Shown piece after piece: positions 44,887 to 56,290 of a stretch of 64,000 nucleotides of DNA. Source of the DNA: Alentia gelatinosa (Eukaryota > Annelida > Polychaeta > Phyllodocida > Polynoidae); contig OX465590.1 of the NCBI GenBank assembly GCA_950022655.1, positions 39,922,218-39,986,217 of the forward strand, given 5' to 3'. Both the position numbers and the translations under genes were made by a program. The notes under the pieces were generated by a model. The model searched no databases. It saw only the letters and a list, made by a program, of their open reading frames with translations, and had not been told where the DNA came from. Positions within the stretch are counted from its first letter, which is position 1. The number at the start of each line of letters is the position of its first letter.

Positions 44887-45898
44887 TATTGTTAATGAAT
44901 AAGTTGGTAGGCAGTACAACCAAGAGACAGTCAAGTCAGTCTTAATTTTATTGATTCCGCTCCCTCCTTCTACGTGTAACAAGACAATGATTTGCATTCT
45001 GTAAGTAAGTTATGTTTATAAGTGCATTGCGTCGATTTTTTTTCTCAATGCCATCAACAAATCCCCAAACATTTTCTACATTGCTTATTGATAGTAACCG
45101 AGTGTTTTTAAACGAAATGGCATTGGGCTGTAAATGCTACGTGATATTCATAAAAAAATATGATCAACTATTATTATATACCTATGGCCGTACGACCTAC
45201 ACATACTGCCCGCTGCTACCCATGACGTATTTATGGCCGTACATCACAGTGTGACGTACGGGGGCATGTGATCATTCTTTGCCATTTTTTTGGTATATAA
45301 TAATACGAAAACGGGCTGACTCTCTTAGAACGTCAAAATACTTGGTGAAATTATCAATCAGATACATGCCTTTGGCATTGGGTTGTATCTGATCACTAAT
45401 TTTACCGCGTATTTTAGTGGTACGAAGACAGTTAGTCAAAATAAGATACGAATGGTCACTGAAATTCATTCATTTATACATTCTATTATTGTTTTCGGAA
45501 TTCAAGTAAGATAGTTAAATAAATGTGGAGTCTGTTATTATCAATATTAACAAATCACACTTGTATGCCAGTTCTATCTTTAAATTACGAAAAAAAAGTC
45601 AATCGGCTCAAATAATCAAATGATGCTTGTGACACACTAATTAACAATGATTCAAATAGGTTGCCTGGCAACACATCGTAATCATTCCCAATTGATCCAA
45701 TAGTTGATATAACCTGATAAAATATTTATACAATCACTACTTGATCAAGGATCAAATCCAAATTATTCTACTGTAAACAGCAATAAATATTGTCCTGTAT
45801 TTCAACTCTATTTCCCAGTCTTGGGGTGTGCCTTATTATACAACAAACTAGTAAAATAACTTTATCATCCCAGTTGAACTAAATGGTATATGTCTTAC
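44887..45898. other. Mostly unassigned; DH-12 H1 fragment
   Basis: 45180-45260 contains ACTGCCCGCTGCTACC and paired GGCCGTAC motifs from DH-12. The rest is AT-rich with no gene. Confidence 0.35.
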
Positions 45899-46053
45899 CC
45901 GGTGTTTACATTGGACGACTAAAAACGTGACGACTGTTGATCGTCATGCCAATGGTGGTCAGGTGGTGGCAATGTCCACTGCAAAAGTCGTTAACCTCAG
46001 AATATACCCGAGCGTTTACTATTGGTGACTAAAAGTTTTCACAGAATCGCCGC

Positions 46054-46346
46054 CTGCACAGTAAAACGGTGTTTGGTTTTACTCACTAGATTTTCCAAAC
46101 ACCGTTTAATTCCCGCACACTTTGATATTTACACACATATATCTAAACACCATCCTTTCCTAAACACTTATTCTATTACTTAAACACTTATTTTTTACAC
46201 ACTTAAACGCTTTGTCCAAACGTCTTTAAGATTGAACGTGTTTACCAAAAAAGGCGCCTAGAACAGTGGGACAAAAAAGTATTTAAACAAGTGTTTAACT
46301 TCTACACATTGGTGTGTGGATGGCAAACACTGTTTTTACAGTGTGT
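46054..46346. mobile_element. CACWGTAAAA-ended MITE
   Basis: Ends CACAGTAAAACGGTGTTTGG and, inverted, CACTGTAAAAACAGTGTTTG. The interior has AAACACTTA and TTAAACAAGTGTTTAA-type repeats. The superfamily is not assigned. Confidence 0.6.
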
Positions 46347-46434
46347 GTAGACGATTAAGTCCGCTTGAAATGGTCGCTGGCCTCAGAGCGTGAGCAATAG
46401 TCGTCAAGTGGTGCCTAATTGTATAATCTGATTT

Positions 46435-46730
46435 ATCTCATCCCTGGAATAAATGCCCATAGGCTTAACATTGGGAACTCGTTCTCCATGCCCCTACGAG
46501 TATTGCGGTCCGTTCTCCATGGTCTATGTCCTGTGTGTCATCCATTCTTTTAATGTGTATAGGGGTGAGATAAATACAGAAAGCAACTCGTTTTGGTCAA
46601 AGAAGTCATTCTGCAACTCGTTTGAATGCTATGTGATATTCTCTCGGCTGTCGCCTTGTTCATATCACTCTGCATCAAACTCGTGGAGAACAACGACTTT
46701 GACCAAAACTTGTTGGTTTCTTCTTTAGTA
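46435..46730 (+). mobile_element. DH-2 double-hairpin element, copy 3
   Basis: H1: TTTATCTCATCCCTGG to AGGGGTGAGATAAA; H2: CAACTCGTTTTGGTCAAAG against CTTTGACCAAAACTTGTTGG; apex CTCGGCTGTCGCC. Confidence 0.75.
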
Positions 46731-47119
46731 ACCAGACGATCTACAGTCGCCACACGTTTGGCGTTTACATTAAACGATGTCTATCATTTTACTGTTGAAA
46801 GTCGTCAAGGAGGTACAAAATACCAGAATCGTCTAGTGTAAACGCAGTGTTAGGCAATTGTGAAACGTGATCTTTAATCTCCGGTTTGCGATGCCTCGGC
46901 TGCCATATCAAAGCCTCCACCATTGCGGAACTATTTTTCATTTAAACGCCTGTCAGGTTAACACCACATTCTGTCGTCTCAAATACACATCAGAATAAAA
47001 CACGAACTGCCACGTCCAATCTCCAAAGCAAAATGACGACGTTTCCTTATCTGCCTCTCCGCTGGTTGTCAGCTTGCTGTAGGCGCGCGCGCTGGTACCA
47101 CCAGATACAAGCGGCACAC

Positions 47120-47225
47120 GTTTCCGGTCACGTGACGTGTTCGTGGCCCAGAAGTGTGTCACTCGGACGCTGAGCAGCCTCCTCTATACACCTAGACGCG
47201 TGCAGCGTTTCCGCCAAGATGGCGT
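47120..47225. promoter_or_regulatory. Possible promoter-like patch (weak)
   Basis: In a single-copy stretch (46860-47380) GGTCACGTGACGTG (E-box plus CRE-like) lies about 80 bp before CCGCCAAGATGGCGTCGATG, which resembles a YY1-type start region. Plus-strand codons from 47219 and a minus-strand frame (46953-47162) read plausibly but lack splice sites and domains. Confidence 0.2.
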
Positions 47226-47384
47226 CGATGGCGTCGTCAACTCTCGTGGTTCCTCACGCGATCTCAGTGCCATTTCCGGTTGAGATGATGTGTGGCGTTT
47301 CCCGTTCGAAAAATGGCGGGCGAGAAAAAACGAGGAAAAGGGATCGTGATGTTGACTGCCATGTGGCGCTATCAAGAAACGTCA

Positions 47385-47735
47385 CGAAATTTCATATGAT
47401 TGTTTGTATGGCGTGAGTTGTCTTCCCCTAATGATATCACAAAGGAGAGCTGAGTGAGATCTGCAGCAGAAGACAACGAAGGCCATGGAAACAATCATAT
47501 GAAATTGAGTGGCATTTAGATTTATCCTACCCTGTCACATTTTTCATGATCGATTGCATTTGTCTTCGCGGAATGATATCATGAAGCTAAAGACAAAGAA
47601 AGTCATGTAAACATTCAGGTTCTATCCTTCATTTCATGTGTGGCATATAGATATTTAAAGGCATAACCGTGGCATACAGTCACACCATGTTAAATCTATA
47701 GAGATCTATATGAGGGGTAGGATGATACCTGGGGC
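47385..47735 (-). mobile_element. DH-4 double-hairpin element, inverted
   Basis: H2: TTTCATATGATTGTTTGTAT against CAATCATATGAAATTGAG with GTTGTCTTC/GAAGACAAC cores. H1: TTTATCCTACCCTGTCAC to GAGGGGTAGGATGA. The last 45 bp (ATGTTAAATCTATAGAGATC) are the clear parent of the satellite unit at 62432. Confidence 0.7.
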
Positions 47736-48021
47736 CTGTTTATCAATATATACTTGTACATAAAGACCCTTCTCTTTACGCAAAGGATACTCAGGGACGA
47801 AGTGGGTCAACTTTATTCAACACTTATGACGACGTTTTGGACGGCTACGCATGTCTTAGCGAATAGACATGAGAATTATTAAATTGTAATCCTTGTGGGA
47901 GGTCACCTTGTACCCTGTACTTCCGTATTTAATCTATACAGCAGGCCCCTTGTCCCGTTTATAAATAAGTGAGTTTTACTGAACGTGAGAAACCTAGACA
48001 CCTTTAAATACGCAACAATTG
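47736..48021. other. Unassigned
   Basis: Shares GGGACGAAGTGGGTCAACTT with 39109-39130, a short unassigned repeat. No gene. Confidence 0.35.
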
Positions 48022-48023
48022 TA

Positions 48024-48295
48024 CCGGCGTCCACCTACTACGATATGGCTCCGATATGGTCTACCATGCACCTACTGATAATAAAACAAAATCGCGTCGC
48101 AAGGTCACTTAATATCGGCGCAATTGACCACGTTTCTGCGATGAAACACAGATAGAAAACCCATACAATGCGTGTCATGTCTAGACATATGTCTACGATT
48201 TTGCATCTTCCCGATATGTCTCCGATGTTGACTTTTTGTATCGGAGCCATGTCGGTAGGTCTAAATTTCTATCGTAGTAGATGGACGCCCGGCCT
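48024..48295. mobile_element. F5 MITE, copy 4
   Basis: Slightly trimmed left end (CCGGCGTCCACC), right end CGCCCGGCCT, TA on both sides. The R2 repeat follows at 48300. Confidence 0.75.
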
Positions 48296-48297
48296 TA

Positions 48298-48845
48298 ACC
48301 TGCACTACAGAGGTGGTCTGATGGCAGGCGTGCTGCATTTAGAGACGTGCACCTGCGATCAGGTCCGGTAAGGCATAAGGGAAAGGGTTAACAACTATAT
48401 CAATATCTAACCGACTCGATTTGTTTGGGTAGTGAAAATCTTATGGTTTATTTGCAAGTTATGGGAGAGGAAACACCACTCAAATAATGATTGTGCTGCA
48501 GGCTGTGAGTAGTATTGGGAAATGGACCCATTTCACAGGCATTTATCCGTAGTAGTATATACAAACTTACCTACCTTGCAGGCTACAAAGTGATATCCAA
48601 TTTCTATACCCGGATTCTCCACCTTTTCTTGAGAATTGATACAGCTTACGGGTTTTTTTGAAAGATAGTTTGAGTACAGATATATCTACCTGATTTGTCA
48701 TATTTTTATTTGGCAAAATCCTTTTAAAACTCTTTGAAATCTCCAATGTTGCCTTTTTGAAATAACAAAAATTTGTGACAAACTTACTGGCACAATTTTA
48801 TGATCCTAAGCATAGCCCCTCCTCCTAGTGAGATCTATGACTTTA
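48298..48845. repeat. R2 fragment, then unassigned
   Basis: 48300-48395 matches 20692-20757. The remainder has no recognised feature. Confidence 0.4.
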
Positions 48846-48849
48846 TCTC

Positions 48850-49340
48850 ATCCTGGTATTTTTCTCCGTATAGGCTTAACATTAGGAACTCATACTCCAT
48901 GGCCGTGAAGGTAGTGTACCCAATACTCAATGGGTAATTGGGTGAGTTATTCTATTGATTAATAATGTTCCCGATCATGTCTGCAGGGTAAGATAAAATC
49001 AGAAACCCACTCGATGAAAATAATTTGGACCGCACTCCACCTCGTTTGACCGCTACGTGATTCATTCAGCTTCGCTTCTTGAATTACTCGTCGTTGTTTT
49101 AAAAAGGTCTTTATTGCTTTCGATTATGACAATTGCTCTTGCAGGGAACAAGGTAACAATAACTCATACAATCTTTACAGAAACGTTTTGATAAATACAA
49201 TGAATTCGTGCATTATAGGATCACATCTCGTTCTCCCAACATTATAGTTTTCAGCTAAATAATATTTAGCGTTTCGACTATCATCACCAAGCTTGGAGAA
49301 TTTAATCAAGTATGATATAATATCATTACTCTTGAAATAC
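48850..49340. mobile_element. DH-1 element interrupted by an A-tailed segment
   Basis: 48850-49088 is DH-1 (TTTATCTCATCCTGGTATTT; apex CAGCTTCGCTTCTTG). Its H2 right half is replaced from about 49095 by a minus-strand retroposon-like end (GCAATAAAGACCTTTTTAAA). Confidence 0.5.
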
Positions 49341-49344
49341 ATTG

Positions 49345-49695
49345 TGATCTATGATTTTATCTCACTAATGGCACAAGTTTAGCCGTAGGAATAACGTTAG
49401 AAAAAGAACTCAACGGTCAACCCGCTAAAGTGATAATAGTACACCACCGCCAGAGTGGATATGAAATGAGATCGTACGATACTGACCAACTGGATTTGCT
49501 AAGTAATTTGAATTATTCTGATATTGTGATGCTATTTAATGTCATTGAAAGGGGTGAGATAAATCCAAAATCGCACTTGAATCGTAAAATACACAATACT
49601 CCACTCGTTTAGACGTGCTGTAATCGTCACTAGGCTTCACCTCGATGACGATTGCGGCCCATCCAAACTTGTGGAGTATTGTGTATTTATATGAT
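49345..49695 (+). mobile_element. DH-7 double-hairpin element
   Basis: H1: TTTTATCTCACTAATGG to GGGGTGAGATAAA. H2: AATACACAATACTCCACTCG against GTGGAGTATTGTGTATT; apex CTAGGCTTCACCTCG. Only one copy is seen in the window. Confidence 0.7.
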
Positions 49696-49875
49696 TCTCG
49701 ATCTAGTTCTTTATAATTATCTCTCACCCTGGTCACTCTGCAGTGACACTCGATGGAGTACAGAGTTATTGTTATCTCGTGAGGTTCCTCCTATATTCAC
49801 TACAACCACACGAATTATGCAGCAAGATGAAAACTCCCATCATTTAGCAGTGAGAGGTGGGAGGATTTTAGAATA

Positions 49876-50161
49876 AGGCCTGGCGCCACCTACTACGATA
49901 TGGCTCTGATATGGTCTACGATGCACATTCCGATAAAAAAATCAAAATCGCGTCAGAAGGAGACCTAATATCGGGGCAGTTGACCAAGTTTCTACGATTA
50001 GACACCGAAAATAAACCCCATTAAGATGCATGGTGGATTGGCATGTCTAGACATTTGTCTACGATTTTTGACCTTCCCGATATGTCTCCGATATTTGCTT
50101 TTTGTATCGTTGCCATATCGGTAGGTCTAAATTTCTATCGTAGCAGGTGGATGCCAGACCT
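49876..50161. mobile_element. F5 MITE, copy 5
   Basis: 286 bp, TA on both sides (49874-49875, 50162-50163). Confidence 0.8.
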
Positions 50162-50163
50162 TA

Positions 50164-50240
50164 GATGGAATATATGTATGCCCGTATGCCCTGCATATTT
50201 GGTGATTTTTGACTAGGTTTAAATGTCTCAGATCAATACT
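50164..50240. repeat. R3 fragment
   Basis: GCCCTGCATATTTGGTGATT matches 56430-56520 (GCCCTGCAAATTTAGTTATT). Confidence 0.5.
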
Positions 50241-50591
50241 TATATAGAACGTCCTGACCATGCTGTACAAGTCACAGAACGAGATGATAATTTACAGTTT
50301 GTACGGACCGAGGCATTTATGCCGAGTTCCATACAAGCGTAAATTATCATCGGGTTCTGTGAATTGTACAAGCATGATTGGACGTTATATATTTACTATA
50401 TACCCGAAATCTAAAAAAAAATCAATTTAAAGAAAAATCAATTTTTTTTAATAAATGTGTATGGCCAGGTGGTCCGTATTTTAGTGTACGGACCGGCGGT
50501 CCGTACAGTATTCTTACGTCATATGCCGAAACGGTGCGTATTTACAGTATATACGGCATGGGTATATAGTAAATATAGTATATATGAGAAA

Positions 50592-50629
<38 letters not shown>

Positions 50630-51191
50630 TCTCATTATACAATATCGTATACATGTGTGAATATAGTATCATAGATGCTGGTAAGTCACAGGTAAGTCTT
50701 TGATAATTCATCTTTTCGACCGTTCGATCTTCGGGACAAATCGGGGGAAATCGCGCATTTAAAAAGAAATCGCCCTTTGGAAAAACATGTAAGTCCTACA
50801 TTACTCCTAACGAATATTATTTAATTCAAGCGAAACATTGATTTATTCTATGAATCATTCATCACTCATATCATTGATACAACTGTAACTCATGCCTGTA
50901 TCATCAATAAACCTTTTTGAATTATAAATTGAACGAGTTTGGTTTTGTGTGGTAAACTGACTTCATAAAAATTCTTTGATTGAAATTGGTCCACCTTATG
51001 AGATTGGGATCAACTGAATTTTTCACTGGTCGACTTCGTTACGCGTCGAGTTCCCCAGTATATTCACTGTAGGTACCCAAGTATGCCCAGTCTCAGACTG
51101 GCGGTACCCTTGAGCACCTAGGGCCACAAGACGCACATTTTGAACTGCATGCTTTCCACTAGTCTGTGACTATGCGTACCAGGTACATCCA
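50241..51191 (+). repeat. Dispersed 1-kb duplicate, copy 2
   Basis: Close copy of 13183-14190. DH-11 (50241-50577) has perfect H1 arms ATTTACTATATACCC and GGGTATATAGTAAAT. The tail ends at ACCAGGTACATCCA. GTGCGTATTTACAGTATATA from the DH-11 H1 recurs immediately after (51192-51228), giving direct repeats around the tail. Confidence 0.85.
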
Positions 51192-51228
51192 TGTGCGTAT
51201 TTACAGTATATACGGCATGGGTATATAA

Positions 51229-51520
51229 TACTGCTTAATTTTACTTGAAACAGAGCTTATGCAAAAAGCTGGGAACTGCCATCATTTAGCAGCGAGAGGC
51301 GGGAGACGACAGCGAGGTTCTCCAGGACATAAGGGAGGCTGAGAGTGACACCTGGGGAAGTACAAGGAATGTCAGCGAGCCTGCGGTGTGTCTCGCGTGT
51401 AATTTACGCCATCACGTGCCATTAAGGAGCGCTTGTTGAGTATAATCAGTGTTATTGAGGCCTGACCCAGTTTAGGAGCAGCTCAGACGTCATCGCTGCC
51501 TTAAATGGTAAATAATGGAG
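51229..51520. other. Unassigned
   Basis: No gene or repeat partner recognised apart from a short R3-like start. Confidence 0.3.
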
Positions 51521-51897
51521 ACTCGTTAACCCATTTGAGCAGCTGCCATAAAACCAGGGTTAGATATTAACCCTTTAAAGTCATATCAGACAATTTACAA
51601 CTCGTTAACCCATTTGAGCGGCTCTGAGCATGCCACGAGGAAGGGACATGTGCTGCCTTAAAACCAGGGTTAGATATTAACCCTTTAAAGGCATATCAGA
51701 GAATTTACAACTTGTTAACCCATTTGAGCCGCTCTGAGCATGCCACGTTTAAGGGACATGTTGTACTTCCTCAAAACCAGGGTAAGATATTAACCCTTTA
51801 AAGTCATATCAGACAATTTACAACTCGTTAACCCATTTGAGCCGCTCTGAGCATGCTACGTGGAGGGGACATGTCCTGCTTCCTAAAACCAGGATAA
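51521..51897. repeat. Tandem repeat bounded by TTAACCC, about 110-bp unit
   Basis: Four units start at 51521, 51600, 51710 and 51823 (ACTCGTTAACCCATTTGAGC). The first lacks about 33 bp. Each unit also contains ATATTAACCCTTTAAAG, so both internal junctions look like TTAA-type transposon ends. Confidence 0.85.
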
Positions 51898-51970
51898 AAT
51901 ATATATCTTTTTTTTTTTAAATTTCCAATCCAATTTCGGTGTTTGGAGTTCTTCCAATTGGCAGTGCAGA

Positions 51971-52290
51971 CGTTTATCCTACCCCTAATAAAAGAACTCC
52001 ATAGGTTAAACATTGGGTCACTGTATTTAGTCTGGAGTTCAGAAAAATGAAAAATATCGCTCTAGTGGGATACACTTGACAAATGATGTTATCGGTTAAT
52101 GTAGAAGTAATTTAGACGGGCGGGGTAGGATAAATTCTAAACCAAACTCGAGTTAGTCGTGTTGTTGTTCATCGCACTCCGGGAAGATCGCATATTACTG
52201 CTCTCGGCTTTGCCTCGCACAGTAATACGCGATTTTGCCATCGTGCGATAAACAACAACACGACTAACTCTTGTTTGGTTTCTCTATAGT
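51971..52290 (+). mobile_element. DH-5 double-hairpin element, copy 2
   Basis: H1 arms TTTATCCTACCCC and GGGGTAGGATAAA are perfect. H2: AACCAAACTCGAGTTAGTCG against CGACTAACTCTTGTTTGGTT; apex CTCGGCTTTGCCTCG. Confidence 0.8.
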
Positions 52291-53245
52291 ATTCACCAAG
52301 ATAAGCTAGTTATATAGAATATATTGGTAGCATCACGTGCAGGATGGGAGAGAATGAAGATAATGGGAAGATGATTTTCGGTTGGGGAAGGGGTGTGGTT
52401 GATTGGGACACATGGTCTTTGCATAGCCTATGTTTTTAATCCATACACGATTAACATTCTTTAGTATCTCATCTGTCTATACTTCTTGCCTTTACCATCC
52501 TTATAAAGACTGCGACTGTTTCGGCAGCTTGTGTTTCAGCTGGAAGAGCATCCTACAATAGCATTACAATAAGGGCAACCTCTCGTAGGTTGAGGTACGT
52601 TTTTTTAAAGTTTTTTTAAGCTCTTTTATTGGGTCTGAAGTATACAATAACTGTTCATCCAGACTCGGCCAGGCCGGTCTTCCGTCTGGTCCCATATGAT
52701 ACTGTCTACAAGTCTGGTGTTAATTAGACATTTTTCTTTCCAATTTTTCAAATTTTCTTCACAGTTTGAACAGTTGTGAAAAACGAAGAGAAAAATAGTG
52801 ACAGACAGTGAGTGATGTGAAAAATGATGATCAGGTCCTCCACAAGGCAACGATAGAGATTTCTTCAGCTTATACAATCATATAATTGAGTCTAGGTTAC
52901 TTAAAGAAACGGACAAATTCATGTATTCATGGCAGACATGATGAGAAAAGTAAAGATACACACCTCCATGTGTGTAACTCAAGTAGTATCTTCATGAAAA
53001 ACACCGTGTAGTCGATTTATTATTAGTAGCATTTGTTAAATTTGGTTGTAACACAAGCCAAGGGAATTTTGGGGATATTTTCCTTATTTTCTTTTTCTTT
53101 TCCTGGTTGCAACGCAATCCGGGATAACTTAAGAAGATGCGAGAGACCAATGATAGGGATGTAGGAATCTCATCTTTTTCACAGCTCTTGTTTTTAGAGT
53201 GCGATTGTCAATCAGCTCACAATTCTTTGAGCGACCACACATACA
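52291..53245. other. Mostly unassigned; A-tailed retroposon end
   Basis: 52605-52660 is, on the minus strand, GACCCAATAAAAGAGC followed by an A-rich tail, related to 43350-43700. No gene is recognised in the rest. Confidence 0.4.
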
Positions 53246-53605
53246 CAATATTACCATGTTTTCGATCTGATTGGCCGTATTCTCACACGCATAGTTTACG
53301 CGTAGTAATACTCCGAGCGATAAGTATTACGTAGTGTCAACTACAAGGAGAATACGGCCACAGAGATAGAAATCATGGGAATATTGTATTTATTACTCAC
53401 CTTTCGAGTAATCATTAGGAGAAAAATCTTGCATATAATTAGAAATTAACCCTAGCGCCGTGCTTTGTTTGTATGAATTAGTTCCGATAATGCCCGTCAG
53501 GTGGATGAAAAAGCCGTATTCTCCTAGGAGATTCCGGAGGTCCGTATTCTACTCAGTAGCGATCTGTAGGCTCTATAGGCTGAGTATGGAGACTCCGTAT
53601 TCGGT
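53246..53605. mobile_element. DH-10 double-hairpin element, copy 2
   Basis: H2: ACAATATTACCATGTTTTCG and GAAATCATGGGAATATTGTA. H1 arms ATTTATTACTCACC and GGTGGGTAATAAAT. It is more complete than 17461-17775. Confidence 0.75.
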
Positions 53606-53794
53606 GGGTAATAAATAAGCTTCTCTAACTGTCGATCTCTCCGATCCTGCAATAGTTCCATTTTAAGTCCACAATGAAGGTCATTCACAGTTTGCCTTTG
53701 CATATTAAAGTAGCCTTGTACGGCTCGTAGGCCACGATTTTGAGTTCACTGCAGAAGCTCAATATCATGTTCAGCGGCACTATCATATAAGAAT

Positions 53795-54175
53795 CTACAT
53801 TATCCTACCCCTAATAAAAAACCGCCATAGACTTAACATAGGGAAATTTTATGTGGCAGGCCGTGTTTTTTATGCCACTAGAGTAATAACAATATTGACC
53901 AATCAGAGAGCAGGATGTCAGGTACTATGAAAAAAGTTCTGTTGGTCGTTGACTCAATATTTATCTTTTTAACAGTAATGCAAAAGCATAGATGGGGTAG
54001 GATAAATACGAAACCGAACTCGAGTTAGACTTGGTCAATGTCTATGCCACTCTGGTCAGGTCTGCTCCTCACTACACTCGGCTACGCCTCGTGTAGTAAT
54101 ACACGACCTTCCCGTTGTGGCATAAACATTGTCAAGTCTAACTCTCGTTCGGTTTCTACTAAGTACTCTAATATA
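53795..54175 (+). mobile_element. DH-6 double-hairpin element, copy 1
   Basis: H1 arms TTATCCTACCCC and GGGGTAGGATAA are perfect. H2: GAAACCGAACTCGAGTTAGA against TCTAACTCTCGTTCGGTTTC; apex CTCGGCTACGCCTCG with GTAGTAATACACGA. Confidence 0.8.
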
Positions 54176-54214
54176 GGCCTAATATTAACCGTTTTAAGTT
54201 ATATCGGACAATTT

Positions 54215-54445
54215 ACTTGGGGATTTTTTAAATATTTTCATTACCAGTTAAAACTGGTTCCTCGTGTTTCATTTTAGTACCAAATGTTTAAGTTTAACGT
54301 TTTGCCCAGTTTATCCAATATTGATAGGGAAAACAGAGCAATTTACATATTTGCTCGATTTACATTGGAAATGTACTGGAAAATATGGTTTTCTTCATTG
54401 CTTTAAAAAATAAGGACGGTGACATATGTATTTTAACACTTGAAA
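54215..54445 (+). repeat. Repeat R4, copy 2
   Basis: Aligns with 27340-27560 (GAAATGTACTGGAAAATATG against GAAATTTACTGAAAAATATG; GACGGTGACATA against GAACGGTGACCTA). Confidence 0.65.
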
Positions 54446-55743
54446 TGGCAGCACGAGATCCCCATGTTAAGCCTAAGGGACTAAAAATACCAGGGGTGAG
54501 AAAACTATACGTTTTATATGGTGTTTCTACCTGCTAAATATGACCACCGATAATGGCATTTCGCACTGCTGACCGATAATGTGGCACATTCCGCTAACAA
54601 ATTATCAGGTGGAAACAGAAATGCTCAATACTTACACAATATGGCATAATCAACTGATCTTTGAGCCTACTGATAAAATCAAACCGGGTGGAATTAATCT
54701 GTGGCGGTCTGCAGTTTACAACCAAAAGTCATTTATCAGTGTACCTTGAAATGGCAATTGGAAACACATGCGGGCAGTGCAGGTCACCGATTAAGAACCA
54801 CTGACTTTTCACAAGGAGAATCACCGACCAACTTTTGTGCAGCATGAAAAGTATCGGTGGGATTCTCGTGGGCAGGTTAGACTGGCCTCAGTCCCTGTAT
54901 CCTACCGCCACCGCACCGCCCCTACCCCTCCACCCGCTTGATACAGGGACTGGTAGAATCCGTAAACGGCCGGTTAGGTTGGTGCGATTTAGCGCCAGCA
55001 CTCTCCAAGCAGAAGTCCCAAGCCTCTGGTTAGATTATCTGCTGGGAGATTGATACCCATGATGACCTGACCCATTTAAATGTAATACCAACATATAATG
55101 TGGGGTGTAGGGTCTAAGAAGTAGAATTATGAAAACACAGGCGGCAAGAGAACTAGAAGAGGGGATGGAGAGGGGTAGGAGGAGGTGTAGGGTTACAGGG
55201 GGCGGCTTGGGGTCATAAACAGGAGATTCTGGTCAGAGTGGACAAGTCTTTGATTCATTGGCCAGTCAGAGAAAGATAATATTATAATAAACAATTTTCT
55301 GATTGTGTTTAATCATTTGATGAATGTTCATACTCAAAGACTTGAGCAAGTCTATCGGCAGGTATAAACACCACAGTAGCGTGAACTTATGGAGCTCATT
55401 GGAAACAGCGGGTTTATTTGGAGTGAAGCAGGCGGGGGATGAGGCTGGGGACATGACGATATTGATACTCATTGAATTCATTTAGTTCTGACTCCAACGC
55501 CTCTCAATACGTTCATTGCGGATTCCATAAAAATAGACTCAATTTGAATTCGCAATTAATTCGAACAAATTCAGCCCCTGGTCTCGAGGAACTCTTGTAG
55601 ATGGATTTACGTCCTTGGTAATTTGAATGATAATTAATTTAAATGAAAGCGGATTCTAACGTTTTTTGCATCATCGAGCCTTTTCGTTTTATAATGAGAC
55701 TGCGGATATTAAGTCACATCGAGACAAACGCATTTTAAGGGCC
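54446..55743. other. Unassigned; small hairpin
   Basis: CAGTCCCTGTATC (54889) and GATACAGGGACTG are 13-bp inverted repeats around a C-rich loop. Otherwise single-copy without a recognised gene. Confidence 0.35.
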
Positions 55744-55752
55744 GGCGTCCAC

Positions 55753-56149
55753 CAGAGGAGGTGTGAAGCGCAGCGCCCCCTATAGGGACCCAACTCATAT
55801 ATGCGATCGTGGCAGGGTTCATGGCGCCACTTTCAAACCTGCCAGCAGAGGGGAAGGAGCTCTTGAGAAAGGACTGTATGAGGCTTGCAAGCCATAGCCT
55901 ATGAGAAATAAGGCTGTATTCCACACCACCTAACAGCCATAAAACGTGAAGCTCTATTGAGCTCTATTGTGGTTTGGAGTACATTAGATATCACTCTATC
56001 AATATCTGAAAAGATTTTTGATAGAGCTCTAACAGTTTGTATGTAGTAGCTGTTACTAGTTAGCCTATTTTAGTATAGGAATCCTCATTTAGCTGTCATT
56101 TGAGACCATGCCAAAACGATAGGAGGCGCTACGCTTCACACCTCCTCTG
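55753..56149. mobile_element. CAGAGGAGG-ended element with 9-bp duplication
   Basis: Ends CAGAGGAGGTGTGAAGCG and CGCTTCACACCTCCTCTG are perfect inverted repeats, flanked by GGCGTCCAC at 55744-55752 and 56150-56158. A 9-bp duplication is typical of Mutator-like elements, but the superfamily is not proved. It is inserted in the end of an F5-like element. Confidence 0.8.
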
Positions 56150-56158
56150 GGCGTCCAC

Positions 56159-56290
56159 TGAGCTCCCGATACACTCCAATATGCCCTACGATGCGCCTCC
56201 CGATCAAAATAAAAATCACGTCGGAAGGTGACCTCTTATAGGGGCAGTTGACCACGTTTCTGTTATTACGATTTCTTCCCAATGAAAAAA
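56159..56290. mobile_element. F5-like MITE, copy 7, truncated
   Basis: TACGATGCGCCTCCCGATCA and GGGGCAGTTGACCACGTTTC are F5 interior. Its left end (AAGGGCCGGCGTCCAC) lies before 55753, split off by the insertion. The subtype TGAGCTCCC next to the end also occurs uninterrupted at 33086. Confidence 0.6.

Larger units (their letters stand above)
45899..46855. mobile_element. F11 MITE carrying two further elements
   Basis: Left end CCGGTGTTTACATTGGACGA and right end CGTCTAGTGTAAACGC are F11-type (compare 56668-56896). Inside sit a CACTGTAAAA-type element (46054-46346) and a DH-2 (46435-46730). Confidence 0.55.
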
